Assembly (NCBI GenBank): GCA_030762935.1
Contig: CM060884.1
Location: forward strand, 69,689,696-69,753,695
Length of the DNA stretch: 64,000 bases
Reading direction: 5' to 3'
Source: Hymenopus coronatus
Lineage: Eukaryota; Arthropoda; Insecta; Mantodea; Hymenopodidae
Under the pieces are notes generated by a model. That model did not search any database, was not told where the DNA came from, and saw nothing but the letters and a program-made list of their open reading frames with translations. Of this stretch, positions 54,838-64,000 are shown in pieces; positions within the stretch are counted from its first letter, which is position 1, and every line of letters begins with the position of its first letter. Position numbers and translations under genes: made by a program.

Positions 54838-54955
54838 GCTATTAAGTTCCATCACAAATAAAATGTTTATCTTGAATCTTCTGGGAATAGCTTCTTAAGT
54901 CCTCTACATTTTGCACGCTGGCAGACCGTAAGAGATAGGCAGTATCTTTTCAAAG
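54838..54955 (+). repeat. Family R, middle scrap
   Basis: ATCACAAATAAAATGTTTAT ... TGGGAATAGCTTC ... ACCGTAAGAGATAGGCAG. Confidence 0.75.
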
Positions 54956-55084
54956 AGCATCAGTCCCTTTTGGTGAAAGATCATATTATCATCTTAAACA
55001 ACTGGAATTGTCAGTTCCGGTGTTAATCAGCCGGAGCAGTAATAACGAAATCCGCCTTGGAGACTTTAAATCCCAGAAATAAAT

Positions 55085-55990
55085 TGGGAAATGTCACTTT
55101 ACACCAAAAATCAAGTTGACAGGTCGGTCTACCAAATGTTACTTAACGAAATAAATGAGCGTAATCAAGGCAGCATAGAAACTTACACCAATGGCTTCCA
55201 GTCTCAGTGTGGAAATGGATGTTCTGTTGTATCTCCGGAACACACAATGCTATTCAAATTACACTATCTTCTTCAGTGAACAATTTGCTTTTAAAAGGTC
55301 CTTGGAAGCTGTTGTTGGGAAATTCAGACTCCTACTTTTCAAATTCTCTCATAAGATAATCTAGTAAACATAAAAATTCCAAACATATACTTGAAGGTAC
55401 ACATACAACTTTAATGTGGATACCTTCACATCAAGGAATATATGGTAATGAAAAAGCAGATGAAGCAGCGAGGAAGGCAAGCAGACAACCACCAATTTAT
55501 CCTCCTATCCCTGCCCCACATGAAGATGCTAAAATGTGTTTTAAGAAAAAACTGATGCAACAATGGAAAGACAACTGGTCTGAAAATAATCAAAACTGCA
55601 AACTACTTGAAGTTAAATCTTATACATAATTTCCAGTAAAAGTTCACAGCCATCATCAAAGGGGTTACTCGCCAGACTAAGAACTGGCCACATTAAATGA
55701 ACACATGATTATTTACTAGGATCTTCCATTTTGTGGACATTGCAACAAAAGACTGTCAGTGAAGCACATTATTGCAGAATATGGTTGCTACTCCAACTCC
55801 AGGATCAAGAACCAAATTCAGGCAGCATTAGATGAATCGACCAAATTATCATCACTATTTAAACTCTTAAATTGATTGTAAATTAGCTAGTTTATTGTAA
55901 ATCTTTGTAAAACCTGTCAACATGTTTGAAACATTGTAAGAATGTTAATGCATGTTATCGCTAAAAGACCTATGCTGTCAGGCGACATTA
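55085..55990 (+). pseudogene. Jockey-like LINE ORF2 3' end and UTR
   Basis: The + strand reads TYTNGFQSQCGNGCSVVSPE (start of RNase H; the catalytic D of YTDGS is N here). Then LMWIPSHQGIYGNEKADEAA (end of RNase H with ADxAA), a basic KKKLMQQWKDNW segment and a zinc-knuckle-like LPFCGHCNKRLSVKHIIAEY. It ends in LSSLFKLLN-stop. Frames change near 55280 and 55630, so it is broken. A short 3' UTR ends before A-rich sequence at about 56012, where a reverse family R copy begins. It is the best preserved LINE tail here. Confidence 0.8.
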
Positions 55991-56009
55991 ATTATTAAGA
56001 AAGAATATA

Positions 56010-56830
56010 ATAAAAAAATCTGATGTATGCCATTCACGGGACTTTCTCTATATCTCTGCAACACATTATTGTTAAAAAGCTTATGCTCATGCCAATCGAG
56101 AAAAAATAGAAATGCTCTTATTACTTGCTTCCATGTAAGTAGAAGGGAAATACGGGAGCACGACCATTTAAAGCGATAGTCAAATGTTTTAAAAGCTAGC
56201 TTCCTTCCTTAGTTTGTATGGCCAGAAGTTGACAAATTCCCGTAGGAGAAAAGTATATGTATTTTAAAACTGAAACAAATAACAAAGAATATCTTAAAAA
56301 ACGGTCAAATCAATGAAGAAAAAAAAATGCATATAACATAAATTGTGTGTTTTTAACGAGCTCAACATTTTTTTTTAAGTAAGTTTTGTCTTTCTCTTAT
56401 GGTTTGCCAGTTATGCAAAATTCCATAAAATTCATCCAGAATAAAGATTTCTTCAGAATATCCAAGATATACATTTCGTTTGTCATAAAACTATCATAAA
56501 CATGTGGTATTTTAATCAAAATCCTTAGAACCATTTTTGAGAAAATCAAAATTTTAGAAAATTGCTCCATGTGAAGGGTGGGGAGATTTTCTTGGAAATC
56601 TTCGTGTCACATCCTTGGAAGATACCAAACTTAAATATCAAGTTTGGTATTTAACCGTATTTTCGTTTTTGAGTTATGCTGCACACATACACACGGACAT
56701 TTTTCTAAAAATGCTTTCAGGGGTCTCAAAACATGTATTTCCGGTGAAATCTCGGTATTGAATTTTTGGGTGCAATACAATAGCTTCTCTATACACTATG
56801 TACATAGTACGTGTAGAGAAAGTAAAAGGT
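56010..56830 (-). repeat. Family R, nearly full unit
   Basis: Tail AATCTGATGTATGCCATTCA to dyad CACTATGTACATAGTACGTG and GAGAAAGTAAAA. Confidence 0.9.
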
Positions 56831-57122
56831 TGTTTCTTTGGATTCTTATAGGCTACAGTTTAGTGAGTTTTTATCTTGTGGTGAAGAGGAATCAGTATTC
56901 TATTTATTGATTGCCACTCCTATGGGTTGGGTGATAACAGAAATGCTTGTATACATTAAGATGAAGCACTTGAGCCTGGCACCAAGATGTCGTGTATACA
57001 CAAACATGCCAGACAGATCGCCTCACTCCTGACTACAGGTGTTTCACTGATAGCTATTTGTTTCTTGCCAATATTAAACTTTGACCCATTATCTCACCAA
57101 CTATTTAACATAATGAGCTACA
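56831..57122. other. No gene or named repeat seen
   Basis: Short unassigned gap between family R copies. Confidence 0.3.
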
Positions 57123-57123
57123 G

Positions 57124-59540
57124 TTTTTACTTTCTCTACACGTACTATGTACATAGTGTATAGAGAAGGTATTGTAATGCATCCAAAAATCCAATACCAA
57201 GATTTCAGCAGAAATACATGTTTTGGGTCCCCCTGAATCCAAAAAAATAGCTCAAAACGAGGACCGTTAAATACCAACTTGGTATTAAGTTTCGTATCTT
57301 CCAAGGATGCGACACGAAGGTTTTCAAGAAAATCGCCCCACCCCAACTACCCTTTACATGGAACTTTTTTCGAAAGGTTTGATTTTCTCAAAAATGGCTA
57401 ACGATTTTGAATAAAATATCGTTTATTAAAGATATTTACCGGATGAATAAAATATATATCTCAAATTTTCTGGGAATCGCCTCTAAATGCTACTTTATTC
57501 TGGATGAATTTTACGGAATTTTAGCATAACTGCTAAACCATAAGAAATGGACAAAAACTAACAATACAAAAATTGAGAGCACGTTAACACATACAATTTA
57601 TGTTATATAATTTTTTTTTTCTTGGAGTTGATCGTTTTTGAGATATTGCTTGTTTTTGGTTTCAGCCTTGAAAATCTTATTCTTTTCTTATACAAGAATT
57701 TGTCAACTCCTGTCCATAGAAACAAAGGAACTTCAGTCACATAGCAACCAGCTTTTGACTATCACTTTAACCTATGCTACTCCCTTATTTCGCTTCTACT
57801 TATAAGGAAACAAGTAATAAGACTATTTCTGCTATTTTTACTCGAATAGCATGAAGTAAAAATAAGTATAAGCTTTTTATAATAATTTGTTGCAGAGATG
57901 TAAAGTAAGTCATGTGAATGGAACACACAAGGTTTTTCAAGGTATGTTCAGCAGTACTTATTGTTGATTGATGAAAAACAAAATACTTCTGTTCATTAGA
58001 AGGTATTGTATTCCACACAAAAATTCAATACCGAGATGTCACCGGAAATAGACGTTTTAAGGTCTCCAGTATTTAAAAAAAAGTATTTTAGAAAAAGGTC
58101 CGTGTGTATGCTTTGTGAGCACAATAACTCCAAAACGAAAAGTGGGGAAAATACCAAAATTTTGTATTTGAGTTCAGTATCCTCCAAGGATGCGACACGA
58201 AGGTTTTAAGGAAAATCCCCCCACTCCAAACTACCCTTTACATGGAAAAAGTTTCGAAACATTTAATTTTCTGAAAAATGGCTCTAATGAGTTTGATTAA
58301 AATACCTTATTTTAAAGTTATTTACACGACAAATAAAATGTATATCTTGAGTTTCCTGGTAATAGCCTCTAAAGACGTCTTTAGCGTTTGCATAACTATT
58401 AAACCGTAAGAGATAGACAAAAACTTGTATACAAAATATATGTTGAAATACACAATTTATGTCATAGGTATACGTGTTTTTCGTGGAGTTGACCATTTCT
58501 GAGATATTCCTTGTTGTTGGTTTTAATTGTGAAGTATTTATACTTTTCTCAGACAGGAAGTGTCCGTTTTTTACTTTCTCTATATGTACTAAGTACATAG
58601 TGCATAGAGACGATATTGCACTCCATCCAAAAATACCGAGATTTCACCGGAAATATACGTTTTAGGGTCACCTGTATCCAAAAAAAGCATTTTCAGAAAA
58701 AAAGGTCCGTGTGCCTGTGAACACGATAGCTCAAAAACGAAAAGTCGGTAAAATACCAAAGTTGGTGTTTAAGTTTAGTATCTTCCAGGGATGCGACATG
58801 AAGATTTTGAGAAAAATCCCCCCACCCCAAACTACCCTTTACATGGAACTTTTTTCAAAAATTTTGATTTTCTCAAAAATGGCTCTAACGATTTTGATTA
58901 AAATTTCGAATATTAAAGATATTTACCTGACAAATAAAATGTATATCTTGAATTTTCTGGGAATAGCCTCTGAGACTATTTTATTCTGGAGGAATTTTAC
59001 GGAATTTGGCGTAACTGCTAAACCGTAAGAGATGGACAAAAACTTCAACACAAAAAATGTAGACCACCTTAAAACACACGATTTATTTTATATACATTTT
59101 TTTTCGTAGAGTTGATCGTTTTTAGATACTTTTTGTTTTTGGATTCAGCTTTAAAAACATACTTTTCTCATACAGGAATTTGTCAGCTCCTGTCCATACA
59201 AACAAAGGAACTTCAGTCACGTAGCAACAAGCTTTTGACTATTACTTTAACCTATGGCACTCCCTTATTTCGCTTCTACTTACAAGGAAGCAAGCAATAA
59301 GACTATTCCTGCTGATTGTTTCTCGATTTGTATGAAGTAAATAGGAGCGTAAGGTTTATTACAACAATTTGTTACAGATATATAGAAAAAGTCACGTGAA
59401 TGGAACACATCAGATTTTCTTTACTCCTGGTCAAGCAAAGAAGCGATTTGCTATGACAATCGCAAAACGATAGTTTTTAAGATCATTTCATTATCGCTTT
59501 AGCACAGCGCATTCCTTGTGTGTATAACACATCAGTTTTT
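57124..59540 (+). repeat. Family R chain, three units plus a tail
   Basis: 57126-57928 is near full, with the AATGGAACACAC tail. 57990-58566 starts inside the GAAGGTATTGTATTCC region and is truncated at ACAGGAAGTGTCCG. 58569-59415 is near full, with the AATGGAACACATCAGA tail. 59416-59540 is a separate 3' tail of the other subtype (TCGCTTTAGCACAG, TATAACACATCAG). Confidence 0.9.
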
Positions 59541-59559
59541 TATATCATTAAACAAATTA

Positions 59560-59720
59560 ACATTCACTCTCACATTCATACTTCCAAACCCTTTGGGGGA
59601 TAGGAGATAATTCCGATTAAAGAAAAAATTCCCCGCCCAGCCAGGTATCGAACTGGGAGCTCCGGATGAGAAGTCAGGTTGCTGATCACTGGACTACAAA
59701 TCGAAAATTGGAAAGAGGAA
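59560..59720 (-). mobile_element. tRNA-derived SINE head, reverse
   Basis: The reverse strand has CAGTGATCAGCAACCTGAC and CAGTTCGATACCTGG (B-box-like), preceded on + by CTTTGGGGGATAGGAG. No poly-A seen. Confidence 0.45.
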
Positions 59721-60090
59721 AGGGTTGCATCTCCTCCCATTGTATAGCCAAAGGACGATAGGCTTCTTAAAAACCACTTCTGTATTGCTCTGTAATTTAA
59801 AATTTCCACAGGAGCGGTAAAATTACTTAACGGTATTCTGCGATAACGATGATCAATATGCTCGTCCAAACAGCTTAGGAGCTTCTCAAAATGTGTCTTT
59901 GTAGGCGAATGAGTGACTTTCTTCGTGCAAATAGAGACTTGACAAACGCGCTACCCACGGAGGGGGTGGACTGCAGGTGAAGCTTTGTGTAAACTAACAA
60001 TAGGAGGGGAAAGATAACGGTACAGGAAAATATATCTTGAAAGGAAACTTCAAGACATTTTAAACTGCGGAAGAATTTAAATATACGTTC
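59721..60090. other. No gene or named repeat seen
   Basis: Unassigned DNA between SINEs. Confidence 0.3.
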
Positions 60091-60094
60091 ATAT

Positions 60095-60300
60095 GTCATA
60101 GCCTGGATTTGAATCACGCATCTTCCGTTCTCTAGCCAGTTGCTCTATCACTGAGCTACCATGACAACATGCCGGCACGGCATTAAATTTCTCAACTGAC
60201 TCGCGTGTTTCCCAGTAAAGCAGAAGGTGATCTCAAATTATTTTGAGATGACAACCCCAATGGCGGCTTAAAATGTAAGTCCCGGGCTTCGTAGTGAAGC
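60095..60300 (-). mobile_element. tRNA-derived SINE (type S5), reverse copy
   Basis: CTCTATCACTGAGCTACCAT (reverse A box), GGATTTGAATCACGC (reverse B box), then TCAACTGACTCGCGTGTTTC and AAGTCCCGGGCTTC body, matching the copy near 45.4 kb. Confidence 0.8.
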
Positions 60301-60449
60301 CAACCTAATCTGCTGTATTATTAATATGATAAATGCAACACTACTGTCATTTGTTATTAAAGTGCTGGCAAGTAAAATGCATTTTAATGGTAAATATGAC
60401 AAACATGCGTTTCAGTCTACATGAATATTTCACTTAAAATAATTTTGTT

Positions 60450-60655
60450 TAGTTTTCTGTTCATTTCAGTATACTTGTTACACCTTTTTATATCTGCTTT
60501 TATTAAGTTGTATTAAATTGTATTTTTGTTCTTTATTACTTTATTCGTTGTATCATTACTGTACAGAATTTAATGTATTGCCTGGTAGAGTGGAAGAGAA
60601 GGCCTTATGGTCTTAATAATATAAGTATATATAATATAAATAAACTATTATGGTC
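60450..60655 (+). mobile_element. LINE 3' UTR tail
   Basis: GCCTGGTAGAGTGGAAGAGA AGGCCTTATGGTCTTAA followed by AATAAACTATT resembles the 3' UTR end of an insect LINE family I have seen (wording from memory, not searched). No ORF2 remains in front. Confidence 0.45.
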
Positions 60656-60835
60656 AACTTGTTTTTCGCGCAAGCCCTGTGTAGGACAGGAGTTGGATAA
60701 GTAGAATCAGACTGAAAAAATGCAATGTCATAGCCCGGATTTGAACCATGGCTCTCTCGGTCTGTAGCCGGTTGCTCTACCACTGAGCTACCATGGCAAT
60801 GTTACTATAAAGCCCGTATGCTTAAACTTCAAGTA
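60656..60835 (-). mobile_element. tRNA-derived SINE (type S5), reverse copy
   Basis: GTGTAGGACAGGAGTTGGAT, GGATTTGAACCATGGC (reverse B box) and CTCTACCACTGAGCTACCAT (reverse A box). The best tRNA head of the S5 type. Confidence 0.8.
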
Positions 60836-60924
60836 CTGTCTGTGGGACCAGGAAGTGAGAGAGAGTATTTTCACATTAATACAGTATTTGACAATTGCTT
60901 CCAAGAATCTTAACTTCTTAGTAT

Positions 60925-61262
60925 CACCGTGTTATTGAAAAGGTTAACATGCGCGTTATCTTTCTAATATAAACCTCTCAGATATCACTCTGATTTTTCT
61001 GAGAAGTAGCCGACGTTTTGCTGTGCCAGCCAATGAATGCGTAGAAATCAACTCCACGTCTTTCTGCCAGCCAATGAATGCGTAGAAATCAACTCCACGT
61101 CTTTCTGCCATTTGTGATTTCTACGCATTCATTGGCTGAAGTGAAGCACTCATTACTGCTCTAAAACGTCGACGGCTTCTCAGGGTAATCAGAGCGTTTA
61201 TCTGAGAGGTTTCTATTAACAAAGATAACGCGCATGTTAGCCTTTTCAGTAGCGCTATAATA
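60925..61262. mobile_element. Foldback element with ~115-bp arms
   Basis: Left arm 60930-61045 and right arm 61140-61257 are inverted (AAAAGG(T/C)TAACATGCGCGTTA, AAACCTCTCAGAT). A tight inner palindrome and a 40-bp direct duplication (GCCAATGAATGCGTAGAAAT, at 61028 and 61069) occupy the centre. No coding content. Confidence 0.75.
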
Positions 61263-61404
61263 ATACCTTTAAGTGAGCATAATAGTTGTTGTTTGGTGTG
61301 GTGTATCTGGCATTTCAACAATAACACTTCCGGTTATACACAAATAGTTCCAGGGTGCCACGTATAGCCGAGTGCACGGTGTCAGTTTATTGTTACTGCT
61401 GTGT

Positions 61405-61652
61405 ATTATTGTGCTGCTAAAAAGGTTAACATGAGCAGCTCCAAGGCTGCGATAAGGTTGCAGGTATTCGGTGACACAGAATGCAACGTTGCCACGTTTT
61501 CTTCAAGTAAACTCGCATGGGCATGAATGTTAGAGAAAACAGCGAAGACGTTGCAACGCTGTGTTTTACTCCACATATTGAAGTTATCTGAGAGGTTTCT
61601 GTTGACAAAGATAAAGCGCATGTTAACCTTTTCAGTAGCGCTATAATACGTT
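61405..61652. mobile_element. Second foldback of the same family
   Basis: Termini CTAAAAAGGTTAACATG at the left and CATGTTAACCTTTTCAGTAG at the right, as in the neighbour at 60925. The interior has its own inverted arms (CAACGTTGCCACGTTTTC / GAAGACGTTGCAACG). Confidence 0.65.
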
Positions 61653-61674
61653 ATTGGCTTTGTGCTTGATACCT

Positions 61675-61795
61675 TTTTACTTTCTCTACATAATATGTAC
61701 ATGGCATGTAGGTAAAGAAGGTGCGACACTCCACCCAAAGATTCGATACAGGAAATACACGCTTTAAGGTCCTCTGTATTAAAAAAAAAGTATTG
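61675..61795 (+). repeat. Family R, 5' fragment
   Basis: TTTTTACTTTCTCTACATAA, dyad remnant ATGTACATGGCATGT, ACTCCACCCAAAGATTCGAT. Confidence 0.75.
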
Positions 61796-61799
61796 CTTT

Positions 61800-62272
61800 C
61801 TCTAGCTCTCATGTAGAAATATATACGTAAATAAAAATCTGCAATATACTCAGAGTCCTAATTTCTTAAACCGGGGCAAGCATTCCAAATATTTACATTT
61901 ATTTCTTTTATCGAAATAAATTATTCTTTCATTATTTTACAGATATTTTAACATAAATAACACTGCACCAACTAATATTAAACTAAAATTCCCAAAATTT
62001 ATACTACCAATAATGTAAATAAAATTTGTATCTAACCTCACTTTTAATTTACTTAATAAATAGGTATTCTTTTTAACAATTTCAATTTTTTTAAACGTTT
62101 AAAATTTTTTTTTTATTCTATATTATATAAATTAATATTATTTCCAAACCTTTCTTAAAAATACTTATAATAAACTTTGCTGGCACTCAGTAATAACAAA
62201 AATATAATAAATAAAATAAAAATAACTGATATCCAGCTATTTCTGGAACATAACTAAACCATATATAAAAAA
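61800..62272 (-). rRNA. Diverged mitochondrial 12S-like insertion (NUMT candidate)
   Basis: Roughly 80% A+T and unlike its surroundings. On the minus strand three landmarks occur in the order of insect mitochondrial small-subunit rRNA: GTGCCAGCA (near 62180), GGTTAGATAC (near 62035; usual GGATTAGATACCC), and TTGGTGCAGTG (near 61965; usual TTGGCGGTG). Spacings are about 150 and 70 bases, close to those in real genes. It is flanked by family R fragments. If right, it is an old nuclear copy of mtDNA, not a working gene. The landmarks are imperfect, so chance in AT-rich DNA is not excluded. Confidence 0.4.
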
Positions 62273-62274
62273 AA

Positions 62275-62340
62275 TGTCAAGCTTTCACCTGAAATGTGTT
62301 TTGAGGTCCCCTGAGTTCGAAAAAAACATTTTAAAACAGC
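62275..62340 (+). repeat. Family R, small scrap
   Basis: TCACCTGAAATGTGTTTTGA, GGTCCCCTGAGTTCG. Confidence 0.6.
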
Positions 62341-63355
62341 TTTCTTACTTTATTTAATGATTCTGTAGCCGTGTTTGCAGTTTTGGTTCCAACAAAAATG
62401 CGACAATATACCAATGTGCCGTCAAGAGAGAAGAAGCGATACCTAAGTTTTGAGAATATATAACCACAATCGCACGCTTTTATTGAAGTTATGATCGAAA
62501 CGTATGTTGAGCAGTTATTCCAACCAGGTCCTCAAACGTTTTGTAAACATATTGTAATGTTTTGACAGATGTAAAGAATGTTGAGGGACATCTTCCTCAG
62601 GACACCAAGTTTTACGAAGGGTGCTGCCGTACCATGGTAGAGCTTTACACGGCATGGTACGACAGGGAGTTCCCCTATGTTATTACCGTCGTGTCGTATT
62701 TACCCTTTCCATCAATCTCTTCTGCTACCCTTAACTGAAAGGAGAAGATTTATTTTCAGATCCGATTAAAATGCTTGTTATATATTTCTTATGCCGGTAG
62801 CATAATTGATCAGCGATTAAGAAGCCTTTGATTGGCGATCAGTTACTTTTCGGTTGCAGACGAGCCAATAAGTGTTTGATCGGAGATTGCTCCCGATCAA
62901 ATTTGATCATCGGATTTTTGCTGATTAACTGGCTTGAGTGCCAGTCAAGAGCGTATTCAAAGATCAAAATTCTAAACAACTAACCCATATATGCGCTTGT
63001 TTCTTTTTGTTTTGTTTTTGTTTTTTCTATTGCACAATCTGGATATATTGTTAAAGTAATTTTTATCATAATTGTCTTCAATAAATGTTGTGATTATTAA
63101 ATATGTTTCTTCTTTTACGTTATACAGCTATTTTCAAATGAGAATGTAGAAAAAAGTCAAATTAGTTTGTTGCATAATGTGAAACCCTTCAGAAGTAGCT
63201 TTGTTTTACGCTTTAGTGGAAAATGTATGCAAATAAACTAACCTTAAAACACAGGCACGTAGGTATGTATAATGTAGATGGACCCTCTTTTAGATGTTTC
63301 CCATTTTTAATCAGAGTTAATATTTAATAATCAATACTATCTAAATAATGCTCCA
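62341..63355. other. Unassigned, no gene read
   Basis: Single-copy-looking DNA. GCCGTACCATGG / CATGGTACGAC (62622-62664) is a small imperfect palindrome. 62800-62940 is rich in GATCA/TGATC motifs (GATCAGCGATTAA, GATCAGTTAC, TTGATCGG, GATCAAATTTGATC). Confidence 0.3.
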
Positions 63356-63358
63356 CTA

Positions 63359-63402
63359 TATCAGGAAGAACTCTATCCTTTATAGAGTTTCCCCTGATAC
63401 AA
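63359..63402. repeat. Compact hairpin
   Basis: TATCAGG/CCTGATA and AACTCTAT/ATAGAGTT arms around CCTT, with a 3-nt internal loop. Too short for a typical pre-miRNA. Confidence 0.6.
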
Positions 63403-63718
63403 TTGGATGGTTCATTTCGCCCGCTAATTAACTTTAAACAAAGAAAACAATATCGTTTGCTGGCTGTGGACTGTGGTTCCTAAAATCAGCAGTAGCAGAT
63501 TCCAGGTGGTGTTGCTAAAAGTCAATTTTGCCAAATCCACTTCGGCGATTATTTGATGATCGTTAATTAGGGTTTATGCAGTCCAGCGAAGTCAAGTTGA
63601 TCAGAGTTTACGGATTTTAAATTGTCTCGGTGATGGTTACTAATGACTTCACGGGATACCAATCGAGTTAAATCTCCGACGAAAACCACAAAGCTAAGAT
63701 GGTTGAAAGCTTGCATTT
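63403..63718. other. No gene or named repeat seen
   Basis: Unassigned DNA before the last family R copy. Confidence 0.3.
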
Positions 63719-64000
63719 ATACTTTCTCTATACGTACTATGTACATTGTATAGAGAAGGTATTGCACTCCACCCAAAAATTCGATACCGAGATTTCACCG
63801 GAAATATATGTTTTAGGGTCCCCCGAATAAAAAAAAAGAAGAAAAAAGTATTTTCACAAAAAGCTCCATGTGTCTGTGAGCACTATAACTCAAAAAACGA
63901 AAAATCGGTAAAACACCAAACTTGGTATTTAAGTATAGTATCTTCCAGGGACGCGACATGAAGATTTTGAGGTGAAAAAAAAACCACCATCAAACTACCC
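63719..64000 (+). repeat. Family R, 5' part, continues beyond the window
   Basis: ACTTTCTCTATACG, dyad ACTATGTACATTGTATAG, then CACCCAAAAATTCGATACCG to TTGAGGTGAAAAAAA at the window edge. Confidence 0.9.

Noticed and set aside
60735..60800. Genuine tRNA gene on the minus strand
   Set aside because: A and B boxes are good, but the sequence recurs with a shared SINE body at 18.5, 45.4 and 60.1 kb and does not make a full cloverleaf by eye.
63359..63402. microRNA precursor
   Set aside because: The hairpin is only about 42 bases with an internal loop; pre-miRNAs are longer.

Overview
This is repeat-rich, AT-rich eukaryotic nuclear DNA, most likely from an arthropod and probably an insect. The signs are tRNA-derived SINEs with poly-A tails and target-site duplications, several mariner/IS630-type transposase relics, Penelope-like and non-LTR retroelement debris, MITEs, splice-site signals and a polyadenylation signal. 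There are no bacterial operons, ribosome-binding sites or long ORFs. The species cannot be told from this window.

The dominant component is one dispersed family, called family R here. It is about 0.8-1.2 kb when full, non-coding as far as I can see, and present as some 45 full or partial units on both strands. By eye it covers roughly 22 kb, about a third of the window. Its 5' end is a ~40-bp dyad centred on ACTATGTACATAGT, an internal dyad carries AAATACCAA/TTGGTATTT, and its 3' end is a short hairpin (ATGTG/CACAT) after GTAGAGAAAGT. Units sit between T-runs and often lie head to tail (2-5 in a row). They are nested with SINEs, a LINE tail and a MITE. I do not recognise the family; it is the best candidate here for something undescribed.

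Layout. 1-1.8 kb: terminal coding exon and poly(A) signal of an unrecognised host gene, whose last intron holds a Penelope-like (GIY-YIG) relic between inverted arms. 2-10.7 kb: LINE RNase H scraps, family R, a THAP-like start, SINEs, a second Penelope-like foldback. 10.7-13.5 kb: mostly single-copy DNA with a candidate first coding exon (donor at 11981). 13.5-19.3 kb: MITE, SINEs, family R and a 667-bp IS630-type element with TA duplication. 20.2-21.9 kb: a 40-bp minisatellite with a 438-bp higher-order repeat, inside inverted repeats. 23.8-24.2 kb: second copy of the MITE. 25-29.7 kb: family R with a nested 596-bp MITE and a LINE RNase H relic. 29.8-33.4 kb: one nearly complete mariner (both TIRs, TA duplication, DD34D, two frameshifts) and two further mariner relics. 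33.4-46.6 kb: family R chains, a hAT-like terminus, a TTAA-flanked MITE, a (CA)n-bearing TIR element. 47-55 kb: SINEs, a DUF4817/IS630 transposase relic, family R. 55-60 kb: Jockey-like LINE 3' end and more family R. 60-64 kb: LINE tail, two foldback elements, an AT-rich stretch that looks like a diverged mitochondrial 12S insertion, and a family R copy running off the window.

No intact protein-coding gene lies wholly inside the window. What can be read are gene edges (a last exon, a possible first exon) and transposon remains; most other ORFs come from family R or chance. Coordinates of repeats were set by eye and may be off by a few to tens of bases.
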